Assembly: GCA_937983015.1 (NCBI GenBank)
Contig: CALKAK010000084.1
Location: forward strand, 1-7,720
DNA from: an uncultured Bacillaceae bacterium
GTDB taxonomy: Bacteria; Bacillota; Bacilli; Bacillales; Caldibacillaceae
Direction of reading: 5' to 3'
DNA length: 7,720 nucleotides
This document shows positions 1 to 5,927 of this stretch, one piece after another. The notes under the pieces were generated by a model. The model saw nothing but the letters and a program-made list of their open reading frames with translations, did no database searches and was not told the origin of the DNA. Positions within the stretch are counted from its first letter, which is position 1. Every line of letters starts with the position of its first letter. A program made the position numbers and the translations under genes.

Positions 1-58
1 GCGCACCATCGAATACCGGTGTCTCTTCGTAGCTGCCCAGTTGTTTCGCGGCGCTTCC
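1..58 (-). pseudogene. rpoB: In-frame continuation of rpoB beyond the TGA, cut by the window edge
   Basis: Reading on past the TGA in the same frame gives GSAAKQLGSYEETPVFDGA with no further stop. This aligns without a gap to the usual Bacillales segment that follows NIGQVLEL, of the form HLG-AA-LG-x-x-A-S/T-PVFDGA. The fragment is part of rpoB and not a separate gene. Several normally conserved positions differ: H-L is replaced by P-stop, and V/I-A is replaced by E-E before TPVFDGA. Because the frame is kept, this looks like base miscalls or substitutions and not a simple one-base indel. The rest of the gene lies outside the window. Confidence 0.75.
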
Positions 59-2983
59 TCAAGGAAGCTCTAGAGCCTGCCCGATATTCATCCGCGAAGG
101 AACACCGAGCGGGTTCAGCATGATATCGATCGGCGTCCCGTCGGGTAGAAACGGCATATCCTCTTCAGGAAGAATGACGGAAACAACACCTTTGTTCCCG
201 TGTCTTCCTGCCATTTTATCCCCGATACGAATCTTCCGTTTTTGTGCGATATAAACACGAACCATCTGGTTTACACCGGGCGGTAATTCATCGCCGTCTT
301 CTCGATTAAACACTTTAACATCGTGAACGATACCGCCACCACCGTGGGGTACCCGGAGGGAAGTATCACGAACTTCTCGCGCTTTTTCACCAAAAATAGC
401 ATGGAGCAACCGTTCTTCGGCGGTTAACTCGGTTACACCCTTGGGTGTTACCTTGCCGACAAGGATGTCCCCGTCTTTTACCTCTGCACCAATCCGTACG
501 ATTCCCCGTTCATCCAGATTTCTGAGAGCATCTTCGCCTACGTTCGGGATATCACGGGTAATCTCTTCGGGACCGAGCTTTGTATCCCTTGCTTCTGCCT
601 CGTATTCCTCGATATGAATCGATGTGTAAACATCATCTTTTACCAGACGTTCACTCATGATGATCGCATCTTCATAGTTATAGCCTTCCCATGTCATGAA
701 GGCGACGAGCACGTTACGTCCGAGCGCTAATTCACCGTGATCCATCGACGGGCCATCAGCGATAACTTCACCTTTTCTGACCCGGTCACCGACCTTAACA
801 ATCGGGCGCTGATTAAAGCACATGCCATTATTGGAGCGAACAAATTTTTGCAGACGATAGCGATCCAAATCGCCCCGTACCTCTTCCCCATCAACAACGG
901 TTATACGGCGTACATGAATTTCTTTACTTTCAACATGTTCGACGATTCCGTCGTGCTTACAAATAACCGCTGCACCAGAATCCCTAGCGGCAACAAATTC
1001 CATACCCGTACCAACGATCGGTGCTTCTGTAACCAATAACGGTACCGCTTGACGTTGCATGTTCGCCCCCATCAAAGCTCGGTTGGAGTCGTCGTTTTCC
1101 AGGAAGGGGATACAGGCTGTAGCGGCAGAAACAACTTGTTTTGGCGAAACGTCCATAAAGTCGACACGTTCAGCCGGTACAACGACATTTTCGCCCCGGA
1201 AACGTGCGAATACTTCTTTTTCCACGAAGTATCCTTCTTCGTCTAGCTTCGAGTTCGCTTGCGCCACAATGTAGTTATCTTCTTCATCGGCTGTCATATA
1301 AACGATTTCATCGGTTACGCGACCTGTTTCCGGGTCTACTTTCCGATAAGGTGTTTCAATAAAGCCAAACTTATTAACTTTGGCATAGGTGGACAGTGAG
1401 TTGATCAGTCCGATATTCGGTCCTTCCGGTGTTTCAATCGGACACATCCGACCATAGTGAGAATAGTGTACGTCCCGTACTTCCATTCCGGCCCGTTCAC
1501 GGGTTAAACCACCGGGTCCCAATGCAGATAGACGACGTTTATGGGTTAATTCCGACAACGGGTTCGTCTGATCCATGAACTGGGACAACTGAGAACTGCC
1601 GAAAAATTCTTTTATGGCAGCGATCACCGGCCGAATATTGATGAGATGTTGGGGTGTGATCGTATCGGTATCTTGAATGGACATTCTTTCCCTTACGACA
1701 CGTTCCATCCGTGATAGACCGATCCGGAACTGATTCTGTAATAGTTCCCCTACCGACCGCAGCCGTCGATTACCTAAATGGTCGATGTCATCGGTCATGC
1801 CGACACCATAAAGTAAATTAAAGAAGTAACTTACAGAAGCAATGATATCAGCAGGGGTGATGTGTTTAACATTTTCTTCCACATTGGCGTTACTGATGAT
1901 ATGGAGAATCTGTTCATCATCATGGCCAGGAGCATATACTTTGATGGACTGAATAACGATCTCTTCATCGAGAACTCCTGAACCTGGTTTAAATGTTTGA
2001 ATTCCTAACCCTTTTTCCAAATACGGCATGATCCGGTCTAATTCACGCCGTTCCAGAATCGTACCCTTTTCGGCGATAATTTCACCGGTTTCAGGGTCAA
2101 CTAATGTTTCCGCTAACCGTTGCCCGAACAAACGATTGGCGATGTGCAATTTTTTATTGATTTTATAGCGTCCTACACTTGCTAAATCATAGCGTTTGGG
2201 ATCGAAAAAGCGAGAGTACAGTAGATTCTTAGCATTTTCTACTGTTGGTGGTTCGCCAGGACGCAATCTTTCATATATTTCAATCAGTGCTTTTTCCACT
2301 GAATCCGTATTATCTTTTTCAAGGGTATACCGTAAAAATTCATTGTCACCGATTAGATCTATGATCTCTTGATCCGAACCGAATCCAAGGGCTCTTAAAA
2401 GCACGGTGATCGGTAATTTTCTCGTCCGATCGATCCGGACGTAGACCACACCTTTGGAGTCCATTTCATACTCCAGCCAAGCCCCTCGGTTCGGAATCAC
2501 AGTTGCCGTATATCCACGTCTTCCATTTTTATCTACTTTAGCATTATAATAGACACTGGGAGAACGTACTAATTGGGAAACAATGACCCGTTCTGCCCCG
2601 TTAATGATAAAGGTACCGGTTTCGGTCATCAACGGGAAATCTCCCATGAAAACTTCCTGGTCCTTCACTTCACCGGTTTCTTTATTCACAAGGCGAACTT
2701 TAACCCGCAATGGGGCAGCATATGTGACATCACGTTCTTTCGCTTCTTCAACGGAATACTTCGGTTCCCCGAAGCTATAATCAATGAACTCCAGGGATAA
2801 ATTTCCAGCAAAATCTTCAATTGGGGAAATTTCTTCAAAAAGCTCCTTCAATCCTTCCTTTACAAACCAATCGTAGGAAGATGTCTGAATCTCGATTAGA
2901 TTGGGTAGCTCTAGAACTTCTTTAATTCGCGCATAACTTCTGCGCTGGCGGTACCGTCCATATTGAACAAGTCGACTTGCCAA
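59..2983 (-). CDS. rpoB: DNA-directed RNA polymerase subunit beta, interrupted by an in-frame TGA and incomplete at the left edge
   Basis: Beta subunit of RNA polymerase, forming one side of the active-centre cleft with beta'. The readable frame is 974 residues; Bacillus RpoB is about 1,190. Visible landmarks: N-terminal MASRLVQYGRYRQRRSYARI; the rifampicin region near residues 463-490 (SSQLSQFMDQTNPLSELTHK then RRLSALGPGGL) with D471, H481 and S486 in the wild-type state, matching E. coli D516, H526 and S531; EGYNYEDAI near 766-774; and GDKMAGRHGNKGVVS at 921-935, which carries conserved active-site lysines. The start is TTG at 2981-2983, preceded by GAGGGGTG six bases upstream; TTG is also used by B. 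subtilis rpoB. The frame stops at TGA 59-61 just after MNIGQALELP, where the family continues HLG. The C-terminal region (switch, clamp and beta' contacts) is therefore absent from this frame, although the same frame stays open and RpoB-like to base 1. A real protein ending here should be non-functional. Confidence 0.97.
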   Translation of the reverse strand: MASRLVQYGRYRQRRSYARIKEVLELPNLIEIQTSSYDWFVKEGLKELFEEISPIEDFAGNLSLEFIDYSFGEPKYSVEEAKERDVTYAAPLRVKVRLVNKETGEVKDQEVFMGDFPLMTETGTFIINGAERVIVSQLVRSPSVYYNAKVDKNGRRGYTATVIPNRGAWLEYEMDSKGVVYVRIDRTRKLPITVLLRALGFGSDQEIIDLIGDNEFLRYTLEKDNTDSVEKALIEIYERLRPGEPPTVENAKNLLYSRFFDPKRYDLASVGRYKINKKLHIANRLFGQRLAETLVDPETGEIIAEKGTILERRELDRIMPYLEKGLGIQTFKPGSGVLDEEIVIQSIKVYAPGHDDEQILHIISNANVEENVKHITPADIIASVSYFFNLLYGVGMTDDIDHLGNRRLRSVGELLQNQFRIGLSRMERVVRERMSIQDTDTITPQHLINIRPVIAAIKEFFGSSQLSQFMDQTNPLSELTHKRRLSALGPGGLTRERAGMEVRDVHYSHYGRMCPIETPEGPNIGLINSLSTYAKVNKFGFIETPYRKVDPETGRVTDEIVYMTADEEDNYIVAQANSKLDEEGYFVEKEVFARFRGENVVVPAERVDFMDVSPKQVVSAATACIPFLENDDSNRALMGANMQRQAVPLLVTEAPIVGTGMEFVAARDSGAAVICKHDGIVEHVESKEIHVRRITVVDGEEVRGDLDRYRLQKFVRSNNGMCFNQRPIVKVGDRVRKGEVIADGPSMDHGELALGRNVLVAFMTWEGYNYEDAIIMSERLVKDDVYTSIHIEEYEAEARDTKLGPEEITRDIPNVGEDALRNLDERGIVRIGAEVKDGDILVGKVTPKGVTELTAEERLLHAIFGEKAREVRDTSLRVPHGGGGIVHDVKVFNREDGDELPPGVNQMVRVYIAQKRKIRIGDKMAGRHGNKGVVSVILPEEDMPFLPDGTPIDIMLNPLGVPSRMNIGQALELP

Positions 2984-3040
2984 CTACTTCACCCCTCAAA
3001 AATCATACTATTCAAGCACAAATTTATATTAAATAGGAAA

Positions 3041-3070
3041 CAAAAATAAAAAAGGTTTCCTTAGAAAACC
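3041..3070 (-). terminator. Intrinsic-terminator-like hairpin in the rpoB leader
   Basis: On the minus strand GGTTTTC, loop TAA and GGAAACC form a 7-bp stem with one G-T wobble, followed by TTTTTTATTTTT. It lies about 58 bases before the rpoB start and downstream of the methyltransferase gene, so transcripts entering rpoB from upstream must cross it. The stem is short, so termination is probably partial. Its right arm can instead pair downstream: AGGAAAC (3055-3061) with GTTTCCT (3035-3041). That alternative would destroy the terminator, an arrangement typical of attenuators. Confidence 0.6.
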
Positions 3071-3106
3071 ATACCGCTCATGAGAATATTTATATTTATA
3101 AATTTT

Positions 3107-3148
3107 CCCAATTCTGGCTGTACTATACTCGACTTCCACTTAATTGGG
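3107..3148 (-). repeat. Inverted repeat CCCAATT / AATTGGG in the rpoB leader
   Basis: A perfect 7-base inverted repeat (3142-3148 with 3107-3113) encloses 28 bases. In RNA from the putative rpoB promoter it would form a stem with a large loop upstream of the terminator-like hairpin. I do not recognise a named leader family in it. Confidence 0.4.
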
Positions 3149-3172
3149 TGAATATATAACTTCGTTAGCATT

Positions 3173-3201
3173 TAGATATGTTATCACAACCAAAATGTCA
3201 A
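3173..3201 (-). promoter_or_regulatory. Possible rpoB promoter
   Basis: A perfect -35 TTGACA (3196-3201) begins one base after the methyltransferase stop codon. A 17-base spacer leads to TATCTA (3173-3178), a poor -10 box that matches TATAAT only in its first half. The position, with a leader of about 180 bases before rpoB, fits a separate rpoB promoter, as in Bacillus. The weak -10 keeps this tentative. Confidence 0.4.
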
Positions 3202-3202
3202 G

Positions 3203-3805
3203 TCAAATTTTTCTTGAACAAAATATAAAGAATCCTTTTTCCTTTCGAACTACGGCGACATTGCCGAATATGTCTTCCAGTCTTTTTCTTGCGGAGGGGG
3301 CTCCTTGCTTTTTCTGAATGACCACCCACAATTCTCCTCCCTTTTGCAGAAAGGTGAAGCTTTCAGAAAAAATCGCATGCACGATTTTTTTGCCGGCACG
3401 AATCGGTGGGTTTGTAACGATGGCGGCAAAATTGCTTTCCCGAACGTTTTCAAAAAGGTTGCTCGAATAGATCTTTATATTTTTTATTCCGTTTTGTTTT
3501 GCGTTCAATTCTGCCAGGTGTAAAGCGCGCTCATTAATATCAATCATATGGACGATTCGTTCGGGATATGCGCGGGCAATCGCCAAGCCTATCGGTCCAT
3601 ACCCACAACCCACATCAAGAATCGGACCGGTAACTTGAGGGGCGATAAATGACTCCAAAAGCAGTCTAGAACCGAAGTCTACACCACGCCTGGAAAAAAC
3701 ACCGTGATCCGTTGTAAAGGTGAACGGGTGATCGCGTAATCGTTCTGTCCATACGATCGGTTGACTTTTCGTTCCCGGTTTCTCTGTAAAATAATGTTCC
3801 GTCAC
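3203..3805 (-). CDS. Class I SAM-dependent methyltransferase, RsmC/YbxB-like
   Basis: A 200-residue protein of the RsmC-type (MTS domain, COG2813) methyltransferase family, in the position of B. subtilis ybxB. Visible motifs: SAM-binding motif I ILDVGCGYG at 62-70; the acidic residue ending strand 2 in HMIDIN (D89), expected to bind the SAM ribose; and the catalytic motif IV NPPIRAGK at 132-139, the NPP(I/F) form of N-methyltransferases acting on exocyclic amino groups of RNA or DNA bases. E. coli RsmC methylates 16S rRNA G1207; whether this short, single-domain Firmicutes form has the same target is inference. The start is GTG at 3803-3805 with SD GAGGTG five bases away, giving MTEHYF. The stop is TGA. 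The gene is isolated by a strong terminator upstream (after rplL) and a terminator-like hairpin downstream, and I see no clear promoter of its own, so it probably depends on read-through. Confidence 0.93.
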   Translation of the reverse strand: MTEHYFTEKPGTKSQPIVWTERLRDHPFTFTTDHGVFSRRGVDFGSRLLLESFIAPQVTGPILDVGCGYGPIGLAIARAYPERIVHMIDINERALHLAELNAKQNGIKNIKIYSSNLFENVRESNFAAIVTNPPIRAGKKIVHAIFSESFTFLQKGGELWVVIQKKQGAPSARKRLEDIFGNVAVVRKEKGFFIFCSRKI

Positions 3806-3858
3806 ATTTCCACCTCATTTGTCAAGCGATCTCGTTTGCTAAAAGCACTTTAATTGTG

Positions 3859-3888
3859 AAAAAAAGCTCGCTTTGTCAGCGAGCTTTT
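3859..3888 (-). terminator. Strong intrinsic terminator after rplL
   Basis: On the minus strand AAAAGCTCGCT, loop GACAA and AGCGAGCTTTT form an 11-bp perfect stem continuing into a run of seven T. It lies 33 bases past the rplL stop and ends the ribosomal-protein part of the cluster. It is the best-formed terminator in the window. The plus strand also has an A/T-flanked stem, but no gene points that way. Confidence 0.9.
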
Positions 3889-3921
3889 GCTTATCGATCG
3901 ATTTCACTCGGAAATCAATGG

Positions 3922-4287
3922 TTATTTTAATTCAACTTTAGCGCCAACTTCTTCAAATTTGGCTTTAATTTCTTCTGCTTCTTCTTTAGATACGCCTTCT
4001 TTAATCGGTTTCGGAGCATTATCAACAAGTTCTTTAGCTTCTTTAAGTCCAAAGCCTGTAACTTCACGAACAACTTTAATAACTTTGATTTTTTGTGCGC
4101 CAACGTCACTCAAGATGACGTCGAATTCGGTTTTCTCTTCAGCGGCCGCTTCAGCACCTGCACCACCAACAACCGCAACAGGAGCTGCGGCGGTAACGCC
4201 AAATTCTTCTTCGATAGCTTTTACCAAATCGTTTAATTCTAATACGGACATACTTTTTATCGCTTCAATAATTTCTTCTTTTGTCAT
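3922..4287 (-). CDS. rplL: 50S ribosomal protein L7/L12
   Basis: Acidic stalk protein of the large subunit, present as multiple dimers on L10, which recruits and activates translational GTPases. The 121-residue sequence shows the N-terminal dimerisation helices (LELNDLVKAIEEEFG, about 16-30), a flexible Ala/Gly/Glu hinge at about 33-52, and the C-terminal factor-binding domain with QKIKVIKVVREVTGFGLKEA at 65-84 and ELVDNAPKPIKEG. Two ATGs lie close together. I take the second (4285-4287, MTKEE), because GGGAGG then sits eight bases upstream; the first (4291-4293) would be only two bases from the SD and would add just Met-Arg. The gene follows rplJ by 31 bases and is followed by a strong terminator, so rplJ-rplL form a two-gene unit under the L10 leader. 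The stop is TAA. Confidence 0.97.
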   Translation of the reverse strand: MTKEEIIEAIKSMSVLELNDLVKAIEEEFGVTAAAPVAVVGGAGAEAAAEEKTEFDVILSDVGAQKIKVIKVVREVTGFGLKEAKELVDNAPKPIKEGVSKEEAEEIKAKFEEVGAKVELK

Positions 4288-4318
4288 TCTCATTTCCTCC
4301 CAATTTCATAATTTTTAA

Positions 4319-4825
4319 TTAAGCACTTTGTTCTTCTTTTTGTTCACTAACAGCTTTAACAGCAAGAGCGAAGTTCCGTATCGGAGCTTGCAATACGCTA
4401 AGCAGCATGGAAAGTAAACCTTCGCGGGAAGGCAGTTCGGCGATTGCCTTGACTTCTTCTTTAGAAGCTACCTTTCCTTCGATGACGCCGATTTTAATTT
4501 CCAGATTTTCGTGTTCTTTTGCGAAGTTATTTAAAATCTTTGCCGGCGCGATCACATCTTCAGTACTAAAAGCAACAGCGCTAGGTCCAACAAGTGCTTC
4601 GTTCAAATCAGCAAGACCTGCTTGTTCAGCGGCTCTACGCATCAGCGTGTTTTTGTAAACTTTAAATTCAACACCTGCTTCACGAAGTTGTTTACGAAGT
4701 TCGGTAATCTCAGCAACCGTCAGCCCACGGTAATCAACGATTACTGTTGAAACGCTGTTTTGCAGTTTTTCGGTGATTTCTTCTACAATTTGTTTCTTTT
4801 TCTCAAGCGCACTTGGACTGGCCAT
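4319..4825 (-). CDS. rplJ: 50S ribosomal protein L10
   Basis: L10 anchors the L7/L12 dimers to the ribosome base at the L11/23S GTPase-associated centre. The 168-residue product has the typical N-terminal RNA-binding domain (DYRGLTVAEITELRKQLREA at 31-50; FKVYKNTLMRRA at 54-65; GPSAVAF at 80-86) and an Ala/Leu/Glu-rich C-terminal helix ending in EQKEEQSA that binds L7/L12. The start is ATG at 4823-4825 (MASPSALEKKKQ), five bases after a perfect AGGAGGTG. A longer reading from 4852 would translate through this SD and is rejected. B. subtilis L10 is 166 residues. A leader with an intrinsic terminator lies directly upstream, and L10 (as the L10-L12 complex) is the expected regulator. Confidence 0.97.
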   Translation of the reverse strand: MASPSALEKKKQIVEEITEKLQNSVSTVIVDYRGLTVAEITELRKQLREAGVEFKVYKNTLMRRAAEQAGLADLNEALVGPSAVAFSTEDVIAPAKILNNFAKEHENLEIKIGVIEGKVASKEEVKAIAELPSREGLLSMLLSVLQAPIRNFALAVKAVSEQKEEQSA

Positions 4826-4859
4826 CTCTACACCTCCTGAACACCAGAACATCTATACC

Positions 4860-5027
4860 GACTCAAAAAGCCCCCTGTCACAATGTAGACAGGAGGCTTT
4901 ACAAGGCAATAACAGTGGGTCAACTAACCTTATTCGGTTAGTTGCTCTATATGCACTACCTCGGTAGGATATTAAGCCTCACCGGCACCTACTGTCTACG
5001 GTATAAATGTTCAATTTTTATTTTACA
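4860..5027 (-). promoter_or_regulatory. L10 leader (ribosomal protein L10 autoregulatory RNA)
   Basis: The RNA between the rplJ promoter and rplJ has the layout of the Firmicutes L10 leader (Rfam L10_leader). It contains GTAGG...CCTAC enclosing GGTGCC and GGCTTAATAT, which match the conserved core as I remember it. Next comes a 9-bp hairpin (CAACTAACC, loop GAATAA, GGTTAGTTG; 4921-4944), and last an intrinsic terminator. GTAGACAG near the leader start (4992-4999) is fully complementary to CTGTCTAC in the terminator's first arm (4885-4892), giving an antiterminator alternative. In B. subtilis the L10-L12 complex binds this leader and promotes termination, lowering rplJ-rplL expression when ribosomal RNA sites are filled. 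Confidence 0.85.
4865..4900 (-). terminator. Attenuator terminator of the L10 leader
   Basis: On the minus strand AAAGCCTCCTGTC, an 8-base loop and GACAGGGGGCTTT form a 13-bp stem with one T-G wobble, ending in TTTTT. It lies 40 bases before the rplJ start and downstream of its promoter, so it can only be a conditional terminator. The first arm overlaps the antiterminator pairing partner at 4885-4892. Confidence 0.88.
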
Positions 5028-5033
5028 GGCTTT

Positions 5034-5062
5034 ATTCTAACAAGGTTCTATAGCAGTGTCAA
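5034..5062 (-). promoter_or_regulatory. rplJ-rplL promoter
   Basis: Perfect -35 TTGACA (5057-5062), a 17-base spacer and -10 TAGAAT (5034-5039), with TG one base before the -10 box (extended -10). The expected start is near 5027, giving a leader of about 200 bases. It sits between the rplA stop and the L10 leader, where an SigA-type promoter is expected. A 7-base inverted repeat, CAAGGTT/AACCTTG (5041-5047 and 5061-5067), spans the spacer and part of the -35 box. Confidence 0.85.
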
Positions 5063-5070
5063 CCTTGAAA

Positions 5071-5760
5071 TTAAATAGTTGCCGGATCGATTTTAATACC
5101 GGGTCCCATCGTCGAGCTGATGGCAACATTTTTTACATATGTTCCTTTAGCCGCCGCTGGTTTCGCTCGCAGAATCGTGTTGTAAATCGTCTTCAGGTTT
5201 TCTCTTAGTTTTTCGGATTCAAAAGAAATTTTACCGATCGGAACGTGGACGTTTCCTGATTTGTCGGCACGGAATTCGACTTTCCCTGCTTTGATTTCTT
5301 TAACAGCTTTTGCAACGTCCATCGTTACCGTTCCGGTTTTCGGGTTGGGCATTAAGCCTTTCGGTCCGAGAATTCGACCTAATTTACCCACTTGACCCAT
5401 CATATCTGGAGTGGCTACGATCACATCAAAATCAAACCAACCATCTTGAATTTTTTCGATATACTCTTCTGCGCCTACAAAATCAGCACCGGCAGCTTCA
5501 GCTTCTTTCGCTTTTTCACCTTTAGCGATTACTAAAACCCGTTGCGTTTTCCCGGTACCATTCGGCAAGACAACGGCTCCACGAACTTGTTGATCGCTTT
5601 TTCTTGTATCGATTCCTAAACGGAAGGCGACTTCTACAGTTGCGTCAAAGTTTTCAAAGCTGATCTTTTTCACTAATTCGATCGCTTCATTGGCATCATA
5701 AGCTTTTGTACGGTCAACGAGCTTAGCTGCCTCTAAATATTTTTTCCCTTTTTTAGCCAT
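5071..5760 (-). CDS. rplA: 50S ribosomal protein L1
   Basis: L1 binds 23S rRNA helices 76-78 and forms the mobile L1 stalk that helps move tRNA out of the E site; it is also a translational repressor of its own mRNA in many bacteria. The 229-residue protein shows N-terminal MAKKGKKYLEAAKLVDRTKA, the LGIDTRKSDQQVRG segment at 48-61 and the family signature VGKLGRILGPKGLMPNPKTG at 124-143. It ends TMGPGIKIDPATI with TAA. The start is ATG at 5758-5760, six bases after AAGGAGG. An in-frame reading to 5874 would add 38 non-family residues across the SD and is rejected. The spacer from rplK is unusually long (167 bases) and structured, with an L1-binding-site mimic whose 3' end is only four bases from the SD (AAGGAGGAG), so feedback by L1 on its own translation is likely. 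Confidence 0.97.
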   Translation of the reverse strand: MAKKGKKYLEAAKLVDRTKAYDANEAIELVKKISFENFDATVEVAFRLGIDTRKSDQQVRGAVVLPNGTGKTQRVLVIAKGEKAKEAEAAGADFVGAEEYIEKIQDGWFDFDVIVATPDMMGQVGKLGRILGPKGLMPNPKTGTVTMDVAKAVKEIKAGKVEFRADKSGNVHVPIGKISFESEKLRENLKTIYNTILRAKPAAAKGTYVKNVAISSTMGPGIKIDPATI

Positions 5761-5777
5761 ATTGCTCCTCCTTGATT

Positions 5778-5803
5778 GTGGTTTTAACGGAATGTCCTCC
5801 CAC
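5778..5803 (-). promoter_or_regulatory. L1-binding-site mimic before rplA
   Basis: On the minus strand GTGG, GA, a small hairpin (GGA-CAT-TCC), GTTAAAA and CCAC give a 4-bp outer stem, an asymmetric purine-rich internal loop and an inner stem. The GTGGGAGG ... AA-ACCAC pattern copies the 23S rRNA H76/H77 site of L1 (from memory, GGUGGGAGGC ... UGAAAUACCACC in E. coli). Its end lies four bases before the AAGGAGGAG of rplA, so bound L1 would block initiation. A second copy lies before rplK. Confidence 0.65.
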
Positions 5804-5857
5804 GATAAAGGTGCGATAGCCCGATTCTTCATCGCGAAGTTTTTTTCGCTTAAAGAA

Positions 5858-5897
5858 AGCTCTGCAGCCACCATTCATCAATGATGGCCTTAGAGCT
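5858..5897 (-). other. Large imperfect hairpin in the rplK-rplA spacer
   Basis: AGCTCT (5892-5897) pairs with AGAGCT (5858-5863). Inside, GCCATCAT (5881-5888) pairs with ATGGTGGC (5867-5874) with one T-G wobble and a 6-base loop, and a further G-T pair extends this inner stem. About 15 bp form around a 2x2 internal loop. The 3' side continues TTCTTTAAG, which is T-rich but not a real T run, so this is a poor terminator. It could be an RNA processing or stability element. The function is unknown to me. Confidence 0.55.
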
Positions 5898-5927
5898 AGA
5901 CTATCCCAACCTTAATCTACCTGGTTC

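Noticed and set aside
59..61. TGA in rpoB as a selenocysteine codon
   Set aside because: RpoB has no selenocysteine at this position in any family I know, the palindrome contains the TGA in its loop instead of following it as a SECIS should, and neighbouring residues are also abnormal.
737..1274. Plus-strand open frames opposite rpoB
   Set aside because: They are antisense to highly conserved RpoB codons and resemble no protein.
3823..3828. TTGACA as a promoter for the methyltransferase
   Set aside because: The -10 position would fall inside the gene after its GTG start, with no TATAAT-like box there.
3887..4318. Plus-strand 143-residue open frame opposite rplL
   Set aside because: It is the antisense shadow of rplL; its Ser/Ala/Thr richness mirrors the L7/L12 hinge, and it has no ribosome binding site.
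4826..4852. N-terminal extension of L10 (MFWCSGGVE)
   Set aside because: These codons read through the AGGAGGTG that lies five bases before the real ATG.
5761..5874. N-terminal extension of L1 by 38 residues
   Set aside because: It has no resemblance to L1, crosses the hairpin spacer and the L1-type element, and covers the AAGGAGG that serves the ATG at 5758-5760.
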